Assembly: GCA_963740675.1 (NCBI GenBank)
Contig: CAVUFS010000003.1
Location: 620,001 to 684,000, forward strand
DNA length: 64,000 nt
Direction of reading: 5' to 3'
Source of the DNA: CAIKMD01 sp963740675
GTDB taxonomy: Bacteria > Pseudomonadota > Alphaproteobacteria > ATCC43930 > CGMCC-115725
The translations under genes and the position numbers were made by a program. Under the pieces are notes generated by a model. It saw only the letters and a program-made list of their open reading frames with translations, was not told the DNA's origin and made no database searches. Below, in pieces: positions 44,375-53,376 of this stretch (position 1 is the first letter of the stretch; each line of letters opens with the position of its first letter).

Positions 44375-45310
44375 ATGCGGTTTCGTCTACGCGTCGTCGC
44401 ATTACTGTCGCTGCTTTTCTCGTCCGTGACTCCACTGGTGCACGCCGCTGAAAAAATCACCGTCGGCTATACGCCCGGTCAGGATTTTCTCGCCGCTTTC
44501 ACCGCGAAGGACCAAGGCTTCTTCGAGAAGCACGGCATCGACGCGACCTTGCAATTCACCGCATCGGCGAATTCGATCCCGGCAGCGCTGCTTTCGGATT
44601 CCTTGCAGATCGGCACGCCGACCGTGCCGATCCTGCTCGCCGCGGTGTCCAACGGGCTCGGCCTCAAGATCGTCGGCGCCAATATCGAGACCGGCGGCAG
44701 TTTCCATCTTTCCGCGGTTCTTGTACGTAGCGATGTGCAGGCAAGCTCGGCCAAAGACCTGGAAGGCAAGACGGTCGCGATCCCCGGATTCAATTCCTTC
44801 CTGCACATGCTCTTTGTGAAGTGGCTGCAAACCCACGGCGCCGATCCGACCAAGGTTCATATGGTCGAAGTGCCGATCCCCGGCATGGTGGATGCGATGA
44901 AGGCCAAGCAGGTCGATGCTTCGTTGCCGGTCGACCCCTTCATGGCGCGTATCATCGGCAGCGGCACCGGCCGCGTGCTCTCTTATTACATCGACGATTT
45001 CCCGCCCGGTATTCTGCCGACGATCTATGTCGCGAGCAGCGACTATGTCCAAAAGCATCCCGATGTGATCAAAGGCTTCCGCGACGCGCGCGTCGAGGGC
45101 CTCGCCTATCACGAAGCCCATCCGGAAGCCGCCGTGGCGAGCCTCGCCAAATACATGAACATCACGCCCGAGATCGCGAAGACCTTGCCGATGCCGCGCT
45201 TCATCACCGACGTGAAGCCGGAGCAGGTGAAATTCTGGATCGATCTCATGACCGAGCAGAAAGTCCTCACCGCACCGGTCGATCCGAATTCAGTGTTGGC
45301 GCAGCAGTAA
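44375..45310 (+). CDS. ABC substrate-binding protein, NitT/TauT type (orphan)
   Basis: 311 residues from ATG 44375 (spacing from GGGGG fits better than the ATG at 44369). Signal peptide FRLRVVALLSLLFSSVTPLV, cut after HAA. Seen: YTPGQDFLAAFTAKDQGFFE, LQIGTPTVPILLAAVSNG, KDLEGKTVAIPGFNSFLHML and DASLPVDPFMARI. Most like the frameshifted protein at 19098. No adjacent permease or ATPase. May be co-transcribed with the VOC gene across the repeat at 44272. Confidence 0.87.
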   Translation: MRFRLRVVALLSLLFSSVTPLVHAAEKITVGYTPGQDFLAAFTAKDQGFFEKHGIDATLQFTASANSIPAALLSDSLQIGTPTVPILLAAVSNGLGLKIVGANIETGGSFHLSAVLVRSDVQASSAKDLEGKTVAIPGFNSFLHMLFVKWLQTHGADPTKVHMVEVPIPGMVDAMKAKQVDASLPVDPFMARIIGSGTGRVLSYYIDDFPPGILPTIYVASSDYVQKHPDVIKGFRDARVEGLAYHEAHPEAAVASLAKYMNITPEIAKTLPMPRFITDVKPEQVKFWIDLMTEQKVLTAPVDPNSVLAQQ

Positions 45311-45338
45311 GTTGGATTCGCCGTAAGACAAAATCGAA

Positions 45339-45413
45339 CGTCATTGCGAGCGAAGCGAAGCAATCCAGTAGTTGTTCTGGATTGCTTCGGCGCTACCACG
45401 CCTCGCAATGACG
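45339..45413. repeat. intergenic palindromic repeat, type A
   Basis: CGTCATTGCGAGCGAAGCGA through to CTCGCAATGACG with inner arms AATCCAGTA and CTGGATT. Lies in the 199-base gap between the convergent binding-protein and IclR genes, where it could terminate both messages. The rest of that gap is AT-richer and holds nothing recognisable. Confidence 0.85.
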
Positions 45414-45509
45414 ATATGACAAATCGAGATACATGATTTTTATGGTGCTCTTTTGTTCGCGCGCACCGAATATCGCGTCTTGCTTAAAGACACCTCGGCA
45501 TCGCACTGA

Positions 45510-46283
45510 CTACGGCACCACGCGATAGCCTAAGCGTTCGGAGATCGTCGCGGCGGTTTTCTTGAGCAACCGGGCCGCAGGTGAATCGGCTCGGGCTTCG
45601 AGATGCTCCGGATTGCCGAGCAGCGCGACGCTCGCAACGATACGCGCGCGGTGATCGAACACCGGCGCGGCCAGCGCCGTCACCCCGGGGACGAGATCGC
45701 CGTCGACGACGCCGAGACCGAGCCGCCGCGTGCGCGAAAGCCTTTCCTCGATCGCGCCCCCGCCTCGCCTCCGGCCGATCGTCTGGCGTTCCTTCGCGAT
45801 CAAGCCTCGCACTTCTTCCTCGGCGCGGTATGCCGCGAAGACCAGGCCGACGGCGCTGCGCAGCAATGGCAGGGTCGAGCCGACGCGCACATTCATGAAG
45901 ACCGGCCGGCTGCTTTCCTCAATGCGGATGATCACGGGACCCGTGCCGCTCCAGATCGCCAAGACAGCGGTTTCGCCGCTCGCGTCGCGGAGATCGCCGA
46001 GACAGGCCGACGCAATCCTGACCGCGTCCACCGAATGAAGCCCGGCCAAGCCAAGCGCGATCGCGCCGGGCCCGATGCTGTATCGCCCATCGACGCTATC
46101 CTGCGCGACCAATTTCGTGCGTGTCAGGCTGACCAGATAGCGGTGGACCTTCGCCGCCGGCATGCCGCATCGCCGCGCCAAATCCTTTAATGGCAACGGC
46201 TGAAGCGCGTCAGCCATCGCCGCCAGGATGCGGCTCGCGATCTCGACCGATTGAATTCCCAGACGCTGTCTTGCCGCAGGCAT
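45510..46283 (-). CDS. IclR-family transcriptional regulator
   Basis: 257 residues. N-terminal winged helix (SVEIASRILAAMADALQPLP, RRCGMPAAKVHRYLVSL) and a C-terminal effector domain (RVGSTLPLLRSAVGLVFAAY, GVTALAAPVFDHRARIVASV, AARLLKKTAATISERLGY). IclR proteins of this kind usually sense an aromatic or organic-acid intermediate. Divergent from the Rieske-GST-GST genes with a perfect dyad in the 111-base gap, so it most likely controls them and itself. Confidence 0.9.
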   Translation of the reverse strand: MPAARQRLGIQSVEIASRILAAMADALQPLPLKDLARRCGMPAAKVHRYLVSLTRTKLVAQDSVDGRYSIGPGAIALGLAGLHSVDAVRIASACLGDLRDASGETAVLAIWSGTGPVIIRIEESSRPVFMNVRVGSTLPLLRSAVGLVFAAYRAEEEVRGLIAKERQTIGRRRGGGAIEERLSRTRRLGLGVVDGDLVPGVTALAAPVFDHRARIVASVALLGNPEHLEARADSPAARLLKKTAATISERLGYRVVP

Positions 46284-46347
46284 GGTGCTTCTCTTCCTCG
46301 CATGTATCCGGGGACCCGGGGATAGATCGGATCGTTGACGTCATACA

Positions 46348-46365
46348 ATACGAAACGTATCGTAT
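46348..46365. promoter_or_regulatory. probable IclR operator ATACGA-N6-TCGTAT
   Basis: Perfect 6-base arms with a 6-base spacer in an AT-rich stretch (46335-46375) between the divergent IclR and Rieske genes. The spacing and placement 30-47 bases before the Rieske ATG match known IclR-type sites. Overlaps likely promoter elements (TATAATATAA at 46364). Confidence 0.6.
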
Positions 46366-46394
46366 AATATAAAATTCCCCTTGGGAGGCTGCCA

Positions 46395-47444
46395 ATGGAT
46401 GACCACAGCCCGCGCCTGATCTGCCCCGCGACCCAGCCGGTATTGCGCAACGAATGGTATGTCGTTGCCTTCTCTCATGAGGTCGACGATCGGCATCCGC
46501 TGCCGCGCTATTGCTGCGGCGATCGCATTGTCCTGTTCCGCACGGCGCAGGGCGTGCCGGTCGCACTTTATGATCGCTGCCCGCATCGCGGCTCGCCGCT
46601 GTCGCTCGGCAAGATTGCCGAGGACACCCTGCAATGCCCGTATCACGGCTTCCGTTACGGGGCCACCGGCCACTGCGTGCGTGTGCCGAGCCAGGCCGCG
46701 ATCATCCCCGAGCTCGCGGTGCGTAGCTATCCCGTCGTCGAGAAAGGCGGCTTCATCTGGCTATGGCCCGGGGATGCCGAACTTGCCGATCCGGCAAAGC
46801 TGCCCGATTGCCATGCCTTCGGCCTCGATCGCCCGGATTGGACGGCGAAGCCTTATCTCCTGCTCGAAATCAAATCGAATTATTCGCTGCTTTTCGAGAA
46901 TTTGCTCGACACGTCGCATATCTCGTTCCTGCATGGAACGGCGCTCGACGGCGGACGGATGGCGAGCTCCACGTTCCATCTCGAGAGCGACGGCAAGACC
47001 GTGCGCCTCATCCGCGAGCTCACCGGCGACACGCCAACGCCGAGCAATACCAAGCAATATGGCTTGCAGGGCGTGACGATGTTCGACCGCCGGCTTGAGT
47101 TGATCGCCTATCTCCCGAACCTGCACATCATCCGCAACATCTTCACCTTCCCTGACCGGCCGGGTCATCCGCCGCATGTACGGATCAACGTGATGCCGAT
47201 CACGCCATCGCGCGAGAACGAGCTTTATCAATTCCTGACGATGACCACGTCCTATCCTGAAACGCATCCGGCCGAGCTTGTCGAAGGAATGCGTTCCGTG
47301 CTCGACGAGGATCGGGTCGTGCTCGAGGCGATCCAGGACCTCTACGACGAAAGCGGTCCCGATCTGCCGGAATGGAGCGTCAATGCCGATGTCGCCGGGC
47401 TGCGCGCGCGCCGCAGGCTCGCCGAACTCGCGACTCTCTCCTAA
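46395..47444 (+). CDS. Rieske non-haem iron oxygenase (vanillate demethylase / ring-hydroxylase alpha type)
   Basis: 349 residues. Rieske cluster ligands C62, H64, C81 and H84 in RCPHRGSPLS and CPYHGFRYG; mononuclear iron site D172, H175, H180 in FENLLDTSHISFLHG. All are intact. Size and motif spacing match the single-component-alpha oxygenases such as VanA that demethylate or hydroxylate aromatic acids. No reductase gene (FMN/2Fe-2S) is adjacent, so it must borrow one. First gene of the IclR-linked operon; GGGAGG precedes the ATG. Confidence 0.9.
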   Translation: MDDHSPRLICPATQPVLRNEWYVVAFSHEVDDRHPLPRYCCGDRIVLFRTAQGVPVALYDRCPHRGSPLSLGKIAEDTLQCPYHGFRYGATGHCVRVPSQAAIIPELAVRSYPVVEKGGFIWLWPGDAELADPAKLPDCHAFGLDRPDWTAKPYLLLEIKSNYSLLFENLLDTSHISFLHGTALDGGRMASSTFHLESDGKTVRLIRELTGDTPTPSNTKQYGLQGVTMFDRRLELIAYLPNLHIIRNIFTFPDRPGHPPHVRINVMPITPSRENELYQFLTMTTSYPETHPAELVEGMRSVLDEDRVVLEAIQDLYDESGPDLPEWSVNADVAGLRARRRLAELATLS

Positions 47445-47476
47445 CGTCGCCGTAAGTCCCCTTTGGAGAATTTTCG

Positions 47477-48298
47477 ATGTTGAAGGTCTACAGCTACTTC
47501 AATTCGATCTGCACGCAGAAAGTCTTCATCACCCTCGCGGAAAAAGGCATCGACTACACGACACAGAATGTCGATCTCTTCCGTAACGAGCAATTCTCGC
47601 CCGAATATCTCAAGATCAATCCGAAAGGCGTCGTGCCGGCGCTCGACCATGATGGCCGCGTCGTCATCGAATCGTCGCTCATCTGCGAATATCTCGACGA
47701 TTGCTTTCCAGCGCCGCGGCTGGTGCCGCAGGACCCTTTCCTGCGGGCACGCATGCGGCTGTGGAGCAAAGCCGTGGACGAGCAACTCTTCGAGGCCACC
47801 CGTGAGCTCAGCTTCTCCGCGATGTTCCGCGAACGCATGCGGAATATGACCGAAGAGCAGCGCCAGGGCCGCTATCAGAATGTCGGCGATCCGATCAAGC
47901 GCGCGCGGCTGATCTCGACCTATGAAGAAGGCGTCGACAGCCCGTATGTCTTCCAGGGTATCGGCGCCTTCGAAATGGCGTTCCAGAAAATGGAAAAGGA
48001 TCTGCACGCGGCCGGACCCTGGCTGCTCGGCACGGAGATCAGCCTTGCCGACATCAACATGATGCCCTTCGTGGCGCGAATGGCCTATCTTGATCTTCTC
48101 GACATCTGGATCGCCGATCGCGCGGCTTGTCGCGAATGGTGGGGGCGCGTTCAGGTGCGGCCAAGCTTCATCGCGTCGATCCCGGAAAAAGTGCCTGCTG
48201 CCGATTTTACGGCGATGAAAAACTCCGGCGCCGCGATCCGTGCCCGCGCCGCAGAGCGTCTCGCCGAATACCGGCGTCTCCCCAAGGCCGCGGCCTAG
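47477..48298 (+). CDS. glutathione S-transferase, LigF/beta-etherase-like
   Basis: 273 residues, longer than common GSTs. N-terminal thioredoxin-like domain MLKVYSYFNSICTQKVFITL, KINPKGVVPALDHDGRVVIE with the cis-proline, and SSLICEYLDD, the GSH-binding acidic patch; C-terminal helical domain with LGTEISLADINMMPFVARM. The INPKGxVPALxHDG and ICEYLDD wording is close to lignin beta-etherase LigF-type enzymes, which cleave aryl ethers with glutathione. 32 bases after the Rieske gene. Confidence 0.85.
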   Translation: MLKVYSYFNSICTQKVFITLAEKGIDYTTQNVDLFRNEQFSPEYLKINPKGVVPALDHDGRVVIESSLICEYLDDCFPAPRLVPQDPFLRARMRLWSKAVDEQLFEATRELSFSAMFRERMRNMTEEQRQGRYQNVGDPIKRARLISTYEEGVDSPYVFQGIGAFEMAFQKMEKDLHAAGPWLLGTEISLADINMMPFVARMAYLDLLDIWIADRAACREWWGRVQVRPSFIASIPEKVPAADFTAMKNSGAAIRARAAERLAEYRRLPKAAA

Positions 48299-48351
48299 TG
48301 GTGTTGGTCTCGTTTCGATAAGCTCGGAAGAAATAGGGGAGGAACATCGCC

Positions 48352-48996
48352 ATGAAGCTCACGCTCTATTACGCGCCGATCACCTGCGCGCTCGCGCCCT
48401 ATATAACCTTGACCGAGGCAGGCACCGATTTCGAGGCGAAGCCGGTCAATCTGCGCAAGGGCGAGCAGCGCAGCCCCGACTATCTCAAGCTCAATCCGAA
48501 GCACCAGGTGCCGACCTTGGTGATCGATGGCGAACCGCTGACCGAGAGCCCGGCGATCCAGATCTGGATCGCGCGCAATTTCCCGACGGCGAAGCTGCTG
48601 CCGGAAGACCCGATGCAGTTCGTGAAAGCGGTCTCGATCCTTTCTTTCTGCGCCTCCGGCGTTCACCCCTTTCTCTACCGCATCAACTCGCCGCACCTTG
48701 TTTGCGATCTGCCGGATGCCGAGCCGGCGGTGAAGCGCCTCGCGCAGAAACAGCTCTTCGAGAAATTCGCCATCGCTGAAGAGATACTCGCCGGCCGCGA
48801 ATGGTTCTTCGACCATTTCACCGCTGCCGATGCTCATTTCTATTGGTGCTTTCGCCGCGGCACACTCTTCCCGCTCGATCAGTCGCAGTTCAAGAATTGC
48901 ACCGCGCATTTCAAGCGCATGGAGCAGCGGCCATCGGTTCAGAAGCTCCTCGCCTATGAGCGCGAGGTACAGGAGGCCTTCGCACGCGCGGCGTGA
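48352..48996 (+). CDS. glutathione S-transferase
   Basis: 214 residues, canonical length. MKLTLYYAPITCALAPYITL, then LNPKHQVPTLVIDGEPLTES, AIQIWIARNFP and a helical C-terminal domain (AEEILAGREWFFDHFTAADA). The cysteine of PITCAL sits where beta-class GSTs have their catalytic Cys/Ser. Distinct from the preceding GST, so not a recent duplicate; together they could carry out conjugation and glutathione removal. AGGGGAGGAAC precedes the ATG. Confidence 0.87.
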   Translation: MKLTLYYAPITCALAPYITLTEAGTDFEAKPVNLRKGEQRSPDYLKLNPKHQVPTLVIDGEPLTESPAIQIWIARNFPTAKLLPEDPMQFVKAVSILSFCASGVHPFLYRINSPHLVCDLPDAEPAVKRLAQKQLFEKFAIAEEILAGREWFFDHFTAADAHFYWCFRRGTLFPLDQSQFKNCTAHFKRMEQRPSVQKLLAYEREVQEAFARAA

Positions 48997-49099
48997 GAGG
49001 CAACAGTCAAGCTTCCGCCGCAAACGCCAAGCTGGCGCTAAAGAACCGTTCGCGCGATGGGGTGTTATTGGGGCGAGACCACTGTCACAGGAGAGCCCT

Positions 49100-49372
49100 A
49101 TGACGTTCGACAAAAAGCTTAGCTTGCGCAAAGCGGCCATGGCGACGGTCTTGGCCGGCGCGGTGCTCGGCGCAGCTTCCTTGCCGGCAGCGGCGCGGGG
49201 TTACGTCTCCTTCGGCTATGGTGGACCGACCTACTACAGTTACGGCCCAAGCTATTACGCGCCGTCTTATGGCTACAGCTATTATGCGCCGCCACCGGCC
49301 TACTACTACCCTCCTCCGGCGCCGGTCTACGCGGCCCCTCCGCCGGTGAGCTTCGGCTTCCATTTCCGATAA
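49100..49372 (+). CDS. secreted Tyr/Pro-rich small protein
   Basis: 90 residues from ATG 49100 (CAGGAGAGCCCT before it). Signal peptide KAAMATVLAGAVLGAASLPA, cut after ARG or AAA. The mature part is almost only Tyr, Pro, Gly, Ser and Ala (YYSYGPSYYAPSYGYSYYAP) with FGFHFR at the end. Low-complexity secreted proteins of this kind are common in Hyphomicrobiales; function unknown. A strong terminator follows. Confidence 0.72.
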   Translation: MTFDKKLSLRKAAMATVLAGAVLGAASLPAAARGYVSFGYGGPTYYSYGPSYYAPSYGYSYYAPPPAYYYPPPAPVYAAPPPVSFGFHFR

Positions 49373-49394
49373 TCCGGGACCATTGGTGACCGGC

Positions 49395-49425
49395 AAAGCC
49401 CCGCTTCGGCGGGGCTTTGTTTTTT
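49395..49425 (+). terminator. Rho-independent terminator
   Basis: AAAGCCCCGC-TTCG-GCGGGGCTTT followed by GTTTTTT: a 10-base-pair hairpin with a stable tetraloop and a T-run. Ends the transcript of the Tyr/Pro-rich gene. The 160 bases from here to the next gene carry no other feature I can support. Confidence 0.92.
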
Positions 49426-49584
49426 GCGCTATTTTCCACCGGCGATTAGCGGCCTGGCCGTTAGCGTCGGCTGTCAATTTCGCGCGATCCGACGTTCTTT
49501 CGTCCATTCGGCAAAGCCAAGCCTCTGTACGAGTGCGGGACAATCGTGCAAGGATTGCCCCAAACAATCGTAGGGGAGGAAATC

Positions 49585-50280
49585 ATGCCACAGCATGATG
49601 GAGGGCGCCGTGCGTTCCTTAAGGGAGCCGCGGCGAGTGCGGGTGCCGTTGCCGGCGCGACGCTGATATCGCCAGCGCAAGCCGCGGATCAGCCGATGCA
49701 AGGCATGCATGGCAGCATGCCGGAGGCGAAGAAGAACGATAGTGGCACCGTCATCGGTGGCTCGGGCCAGCATGCTTTCTTCAATGACAACGACGCGATC
49801 GCGATCGCCGCTTTGACCGAGCGCATTATGCCCGATGCGCCCGGTAAACCGGGCGCGCGCGAATCCGGCGTCGCCAATTACATCGATCTCGCCCTTGCCG
49901 GCGCGTATCAGGATCAACAATATTTCTATCGCACCGGCCTGGAACAGCTCGATGCCTATTGCCACACGCAATACAAGCGCGGCTTCGCGGCGCTGACGCC
50001 CGATCAACAGGATGAGGTGGTTGGCGCGCTCGCCGCCGGTAAGGCCGATGGCTTCACCTGGCCATCCGCGCAGGCCTTCTTCCGCACCGTGCGCACGCAC
50101 ACGATGGAAGGCATGTTCGCCGACCCGATCTATGGCGGCAATCGCAACTTCGCCGGCTGGCAGTTGATCGGCTTCCCCGGCTCACAAATGCAGTACACCG
50201 AAGCCGATCTCAAGAGCGACAAGGCTTTCACCCGTCTGCCGATCACCGGCCTGCAAGCCCAAGTGAAGAAGAGGAGCTGA
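49585..50280 (+). CDS. Tat-exported small subunit of a GMC dehydrogenase (gluconate 2-dehydrogenase subunit 3 family)
   Basis: 231 residues from ATG 49585 (GGGGAGGAAATC before it). Twin-arginine signal GRRAFLKGAAASAGAVAGAT, then the family domain from ALTERIMPDAPGKPGARESG to the end (TMEGMFADPIYGGNRNFAGW is diagnostic). In known complexes this subunit carries the signal and pulls the flavoprotein through the Tat pore. Three bases before the flavoprotein gene. Confidence 0.9.
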   Translation: MPQHDGGRRAFLKGAAASAGAVAGATLISPAQAADQPMQGMHGSMPEAKKNDSGTVIGGSGQHAFFNDNDAIAIAALTERIMPDAPGKPGARESGVANYIDLALAGAYQDQQYFYRTGLEQLDAYCHTQYKRGFAALTPDQQDEVVGALAAGKADGFTWPSAQAFFRTVRTHTMEGMFADPIYGGNRNFAGWQLIGFPGSQMQYTEADLKSDKAFTRLPITGLQAQVKKRS

Positions 50281-50283
50281 GCC

Positions 50284-52005
50284 ATGGCGACGGAAAAGAC
50301 CGAAGTTGTCATCATCGGCGTTGGCGCGGTGGGTGGCATTCTCGCAGCCGAGCTCGGCAAAGCCGGCATGAAAGTGATCGGCCTCGAGCGCGGGCCGCGC
50401 TTGCAGACGCAAGATTTCATGCCGCAAGACGAGCTGCGCTTCTTCGAGCGCGCCGATCTTCGCCCCGATCCGAAGCGCTCGCCCGTCACCTTGCGTCTCA
50501 ACACCAACGCGCGCGCGACGCCGATGCCCGTGCTCAATTACGGCAACCAGGCCGGCGGCGGCACGGTGCATTACGGCGCGCTGTCGTGGCGTTTGCATGA
50601 GGACGATTTCCGCGCCCGCTCGGCAACGATCGAACGCTATGGCGCCGCCGCGATCCCGGAAGATTCATCCTTCGCCGATTGGCCGGTGAGCTATGCCGAG
50701 CTCGAGCCTTACTACGACCAGGCGGAATACGAGTTGGGTGTCGCCGGCAAGGCCGGCAACATCCAGGGCCGCAAGATCGACGGCGGCAACGTCCTCGAAG
50801 CGCCGCGCAAGCGCGAATATCCGCTGCCGGCGCTGCTGACGGATCAATCGAGCACGCTCTTTTCCGAGGCGGCGACAAAGCTCGGCCATCACCCCTTCTC
50901 GTCGCCGCATGCGATCGCGTCCATTCCCTATAAGGGCCGGCCGGGCTGCACCTATTGCGGCTTCTGTCAGGCTTTCGGCTGCCATATCGGCGCGAAGGGC
51001 AGCATCCTGGTGACGAAGCTGCCCGAGGCCGACGCCACTGGTAATTTCAAGCTCGTCACCGGCGCGATGGCCTATCGCATTAACAGCGACAACAGCGGCA
51101 AGGTCACCGGTGTCAGCTATTACGGCCCCGACGGCTCCGACAACACGATCGAAGCCGATATCGTCGTCGTCTCAACCTTCATCTACGACAATACGCGGCT
51201 GCTGCTGTTGTCGAAGACCGATAAATTTCCGAACGGTCTCGCCAATTCGAGCGGCCAAGTCGGCAAAGGCCTGATGGCGCATCTCGGCGGCAATGTCTTC
51301 GTCGGCTACAACAACCGCCACCTCAACGCCTATATGGCGCCATCGGCACAGAAATTTTCGATCGACGATTTCAACGCCGACAATTTCGATCACAAGGATC
51401 TGAAATTCATCCGCGGCGCGCAGCTCTCGATGGGCACGGCCAATCTGCAAGGCGGGCCGATCGGCTTCTCGACCATCAACCCGCCGGCCGACGTCAAGCC
51501 GTGGGGCGCAGAGTATCGCGATTTCCTCGCGACCTATTTCACGCGTCACGGCTCGATGGTCGCTCAGGTCGAGAACCTGCCCTATCCCGATCAGACCATC
51601 GATCTCGATCCCAATGTCCGCGACGCCTGGGGCTTGCCGGCGCCGCGCCTCACCTATGATTCGCGGCGTCCGAACGAGTCAGCACGGCTCGAATTCATGC
51701 TGACGAAGCTCGAGGCGATCGGTCATGCGATGGGTGCCGACAAAGTCTGGCGCGGCGGCGCAAATTCCGGCGCGCCCGGCGCGCATCACGAAGGCGGCAC
51801 GCGCATGGGCAGCGATCCCAAGACCTCGGTCGTCAATAAATACGGCCAGAGCTGGGACGCGCCGAACCTGTTCGTCATCGGCACATCGAACTATCCGACG
51901 ATGGGCGCGGGCTTCAACCCGACCCTCACGCTGCAAGCGCTCGCTTATATGAGCGCGGATGCGATCGTGAACCGTTATCGGAAAAGTCCCGGGCATCTGA
52001 TCTAG
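50284..52005 (+). CDS. GMC-family FAD dehydrogenase, catalytic subunit
   Basis: 573 residues. FAD fold VVIIGVGAVGGILAAELGKA, GGGTVHYGALSWRLHEDD, active-site H501/H502 in GAHHEGGTRMG and N545 in TMGAGFNPTLTLQALA (His-Asn pair). The cysteine cluster C222, C225, C228, C233 in GCTYCGFCQAFGC matches the iron-sulfur-binding region of fructose and FAD-glucose dehydrogenases. Oxidises an alcohol or sugar in the periplasm; substrate not determinable. The usual third, multihaem cytochrome subunit is absent downstream. Confidence 0.9.
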   Translation: MATEKTEVVIIGVGAVGGILAAELGKAGMKVIGLERGPRLQTQDFMPQDELRFFERADLRPDPKRSPVTLRLNTNARATPMPVLNYGNQAGGGTVHYGALSWRLHEDDFRARSATIERYGAAAIPEDSSFADWPVSYAELEPYYDQAEYELGVAGKAGNIQGRKIDGGNVLEAPRKREYPLPALLTDQSSTLFSEAATKLGHHPFSSPHAIASIPYKGRPGCTYCGFCQAFGCHIGAKGSILVTKLPEADATGNFKLVTGAMAYRINSDNSGKVTGVSYYGPDGSDNTIEADIVVVSTFIYDNTRLLLLSKTDKFPNGLANSSGQVGKGLMAHLGGNVFVGYNNRHLNAYMAPSAQKFSIDDFNADNFDHKDLKFIRGAQLSMGTANLQGGPIGFSTINPPADVKPWGAEYRDFLATYFTRHGSMVAQVENLPYPDQTIDLDPNVRDAWGLPAPRLTYDSRRPNESARLEFMLTKLEAIGHAMGADKVWRGGANSGAPGAHHEGGTRMGSDPKTSVVNKYGQSWDAPNLFVIGTSNYPTMGAGFNPTLTLQALAYMSADAIVNRYRKSPGHLI

Positions 52006-52127
52006 CCAAGCGACGGGCCGCTTCATCGCGTTTTGCCCCCGGGCGAGCCTACATCCGGCGTGCGCTATGGCGTGGCACGCGGTCGTGATAAGATTGCCCG
52101 CACCAGCGCTTGGGGACGGAGGGGGCG

Positions 52128-53372
52128 ATGCTATCGCGTGAAGACAATGAGCTGCTGACGAGGACCGGCCCTGGTACGCCGATGGGCAAGCTCATGCGGC
52201 GTTATTGGATTCCGGCGCTGTTCTGCGATCAGCTTCCGGAGCCTGATGGCGCGCCCGTGCGCGTGAAGCTGCTCGGCGAGAAGCTGGTCGCTTTCCGCGA
52301 CACGCAAGGCCGCGTCGGCTTGCTCGACGAGCGCTGTCCGCATCGCACCGCATCACTGTTCTTCGGCCGCAACGAAGAATGCGGCCTCCGCTGCGTCTAT
52401 CACGGCTGGAAATTCGATGTCGAAGGCAATTGCGTCGATCTGCCGAGCGAGCCCTGGGACAAGGATTTCAAGCGCAAGATCAAGATCACGGCTTATCCCT
52501 GCATCGAGCGCGGCGGCCTTGTCTGGGCCTATATGGGGCCGCCAGAGTTGAAGCCTGAATTCCCCGATCTGCATTGGACCGTCGTGCCGGATTCGCATCG
52601 CTACGTCACGCGGCATGTCCAGGAATGCAATTGGCTGCAGGCGCTCGAAGGTGGTTTCGACACCAGCCACCTCACCTTCCTGCATCGCGGCGATGAAGGA
52701 AATGCGGACGGCGTCAAAATGAACCTGCCGGGACGCTATGAGGTGATGCCGTTCGATTTCGGCTTCGTCTCCGGCACCGTCCGCTCGCAAGGCGAGAATA
52801 ATTTCTGGACCTGCAGCGTCATGCTGATGCCATTCCACAAGCTGATCTCGACACAGCCGGCTGGCGCCCATGCGTGGGTTCCGATCGACGACGAGAACAC
52901 GATGAATTACTGCATCGAGTATCGCGAGGACCGGCCGCTGACCGATGAGGATTTACGGGATTCGCGCGACTCTTTCTTCATCCATCCGCAACTCATCCCC
53001 GGCACCGACCGTCCGACCGCCAATCGCGACAACAACTATCTGATCGACCGCGCACTGCAGAAAAGCGGCCAATCCTATACAGGCATCAAAGGGATTGGCC
53101 GGCAGGATTGCAGCATTCAGGAATCGATGGGCCCGATCGCCGATCGCTCGATCGAGCATCTCGGCGTCTCCGATACGGCGATCATCAAGCTGCGCCGTCT
53201 GCTGTTGGACACGGTGAAGGACCACGAACGTAACGCCAATACGCGTCTGCCCGGCATGGATCCGAGCGCCTATCGCGTCCGCTCCAAGCGCTTCACCGTG
53301 CCGGCGTCGATGACCATGGAAGAGGCCGTCGACCGCTTCATCCGCGTCAAAGAGATGGCGCCGGCCAAGTAG
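52128..53372 (+). CDS. Rieske ring-hydroxylating oxygenase alpha subunit (phthalate 4,5-dioxygenase-like)
   Basis: 414 residues from ATG 52128, right after GGACGGAGGGGGCG. N-terminus MLSREDNELLTRTGPGTPMG is characteristic of the phthalate-dioxygenase branch. Rieske ligands in DERCPHRTASL and CVYHGWKFD; mononuclear iron Asp/His/His in GGFDTSHLTFLHRG. All intact. No beta subunit is expected for this branch; the reductase is not nearby. Four bases before the binding-protein gene, so uptake and oxidation of the same compound is likely. Confidence 0.9.
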   Translation: MLSREDNELLTRTGPGTPMGKLMRRYWIPALFCDQLPEPDGAPVRVKLLGEKLVAFRDTQGRVGLLDERCPHRTASLFFGRNEECGLRCVYHGWKFDVEGNCVDLPSEPWDKDFKRKIKITAYPCIERGGLVWAYMGPPELKPEFPDLHWTVVPDSHRYVTRHVQECNWLQALEGGFDTSHLTFLHRGDEGNADGVKMNLPGRYEVMPFDFGFVSGTVRSQGENNFWTCSVMLMPFHKLISTQPAGAHAWVPIDDENTMNYCIEYREDRPLTDEDLRDSRDSFFIHPQLIPGTDRPTANRDNNYLIDRALQKSGQSYTGIKGIGRQDCSIQESMGPIADRSIEHLGVSDTAIIKLRRLLLDTVKDHERNANTRLPGMDPSAYRVRSKRFTVPASMTMEEAVDRFIRVKEMAPAK

Positions 53373-53376
53373 CGCC

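Noticed and set aside
43066..44460. 464-codon minus-strand frame
   Set aside because: Antisense to the VOC gene and runs through the palindromic repeat at 44272; composition typical of high-GC shadow frames.
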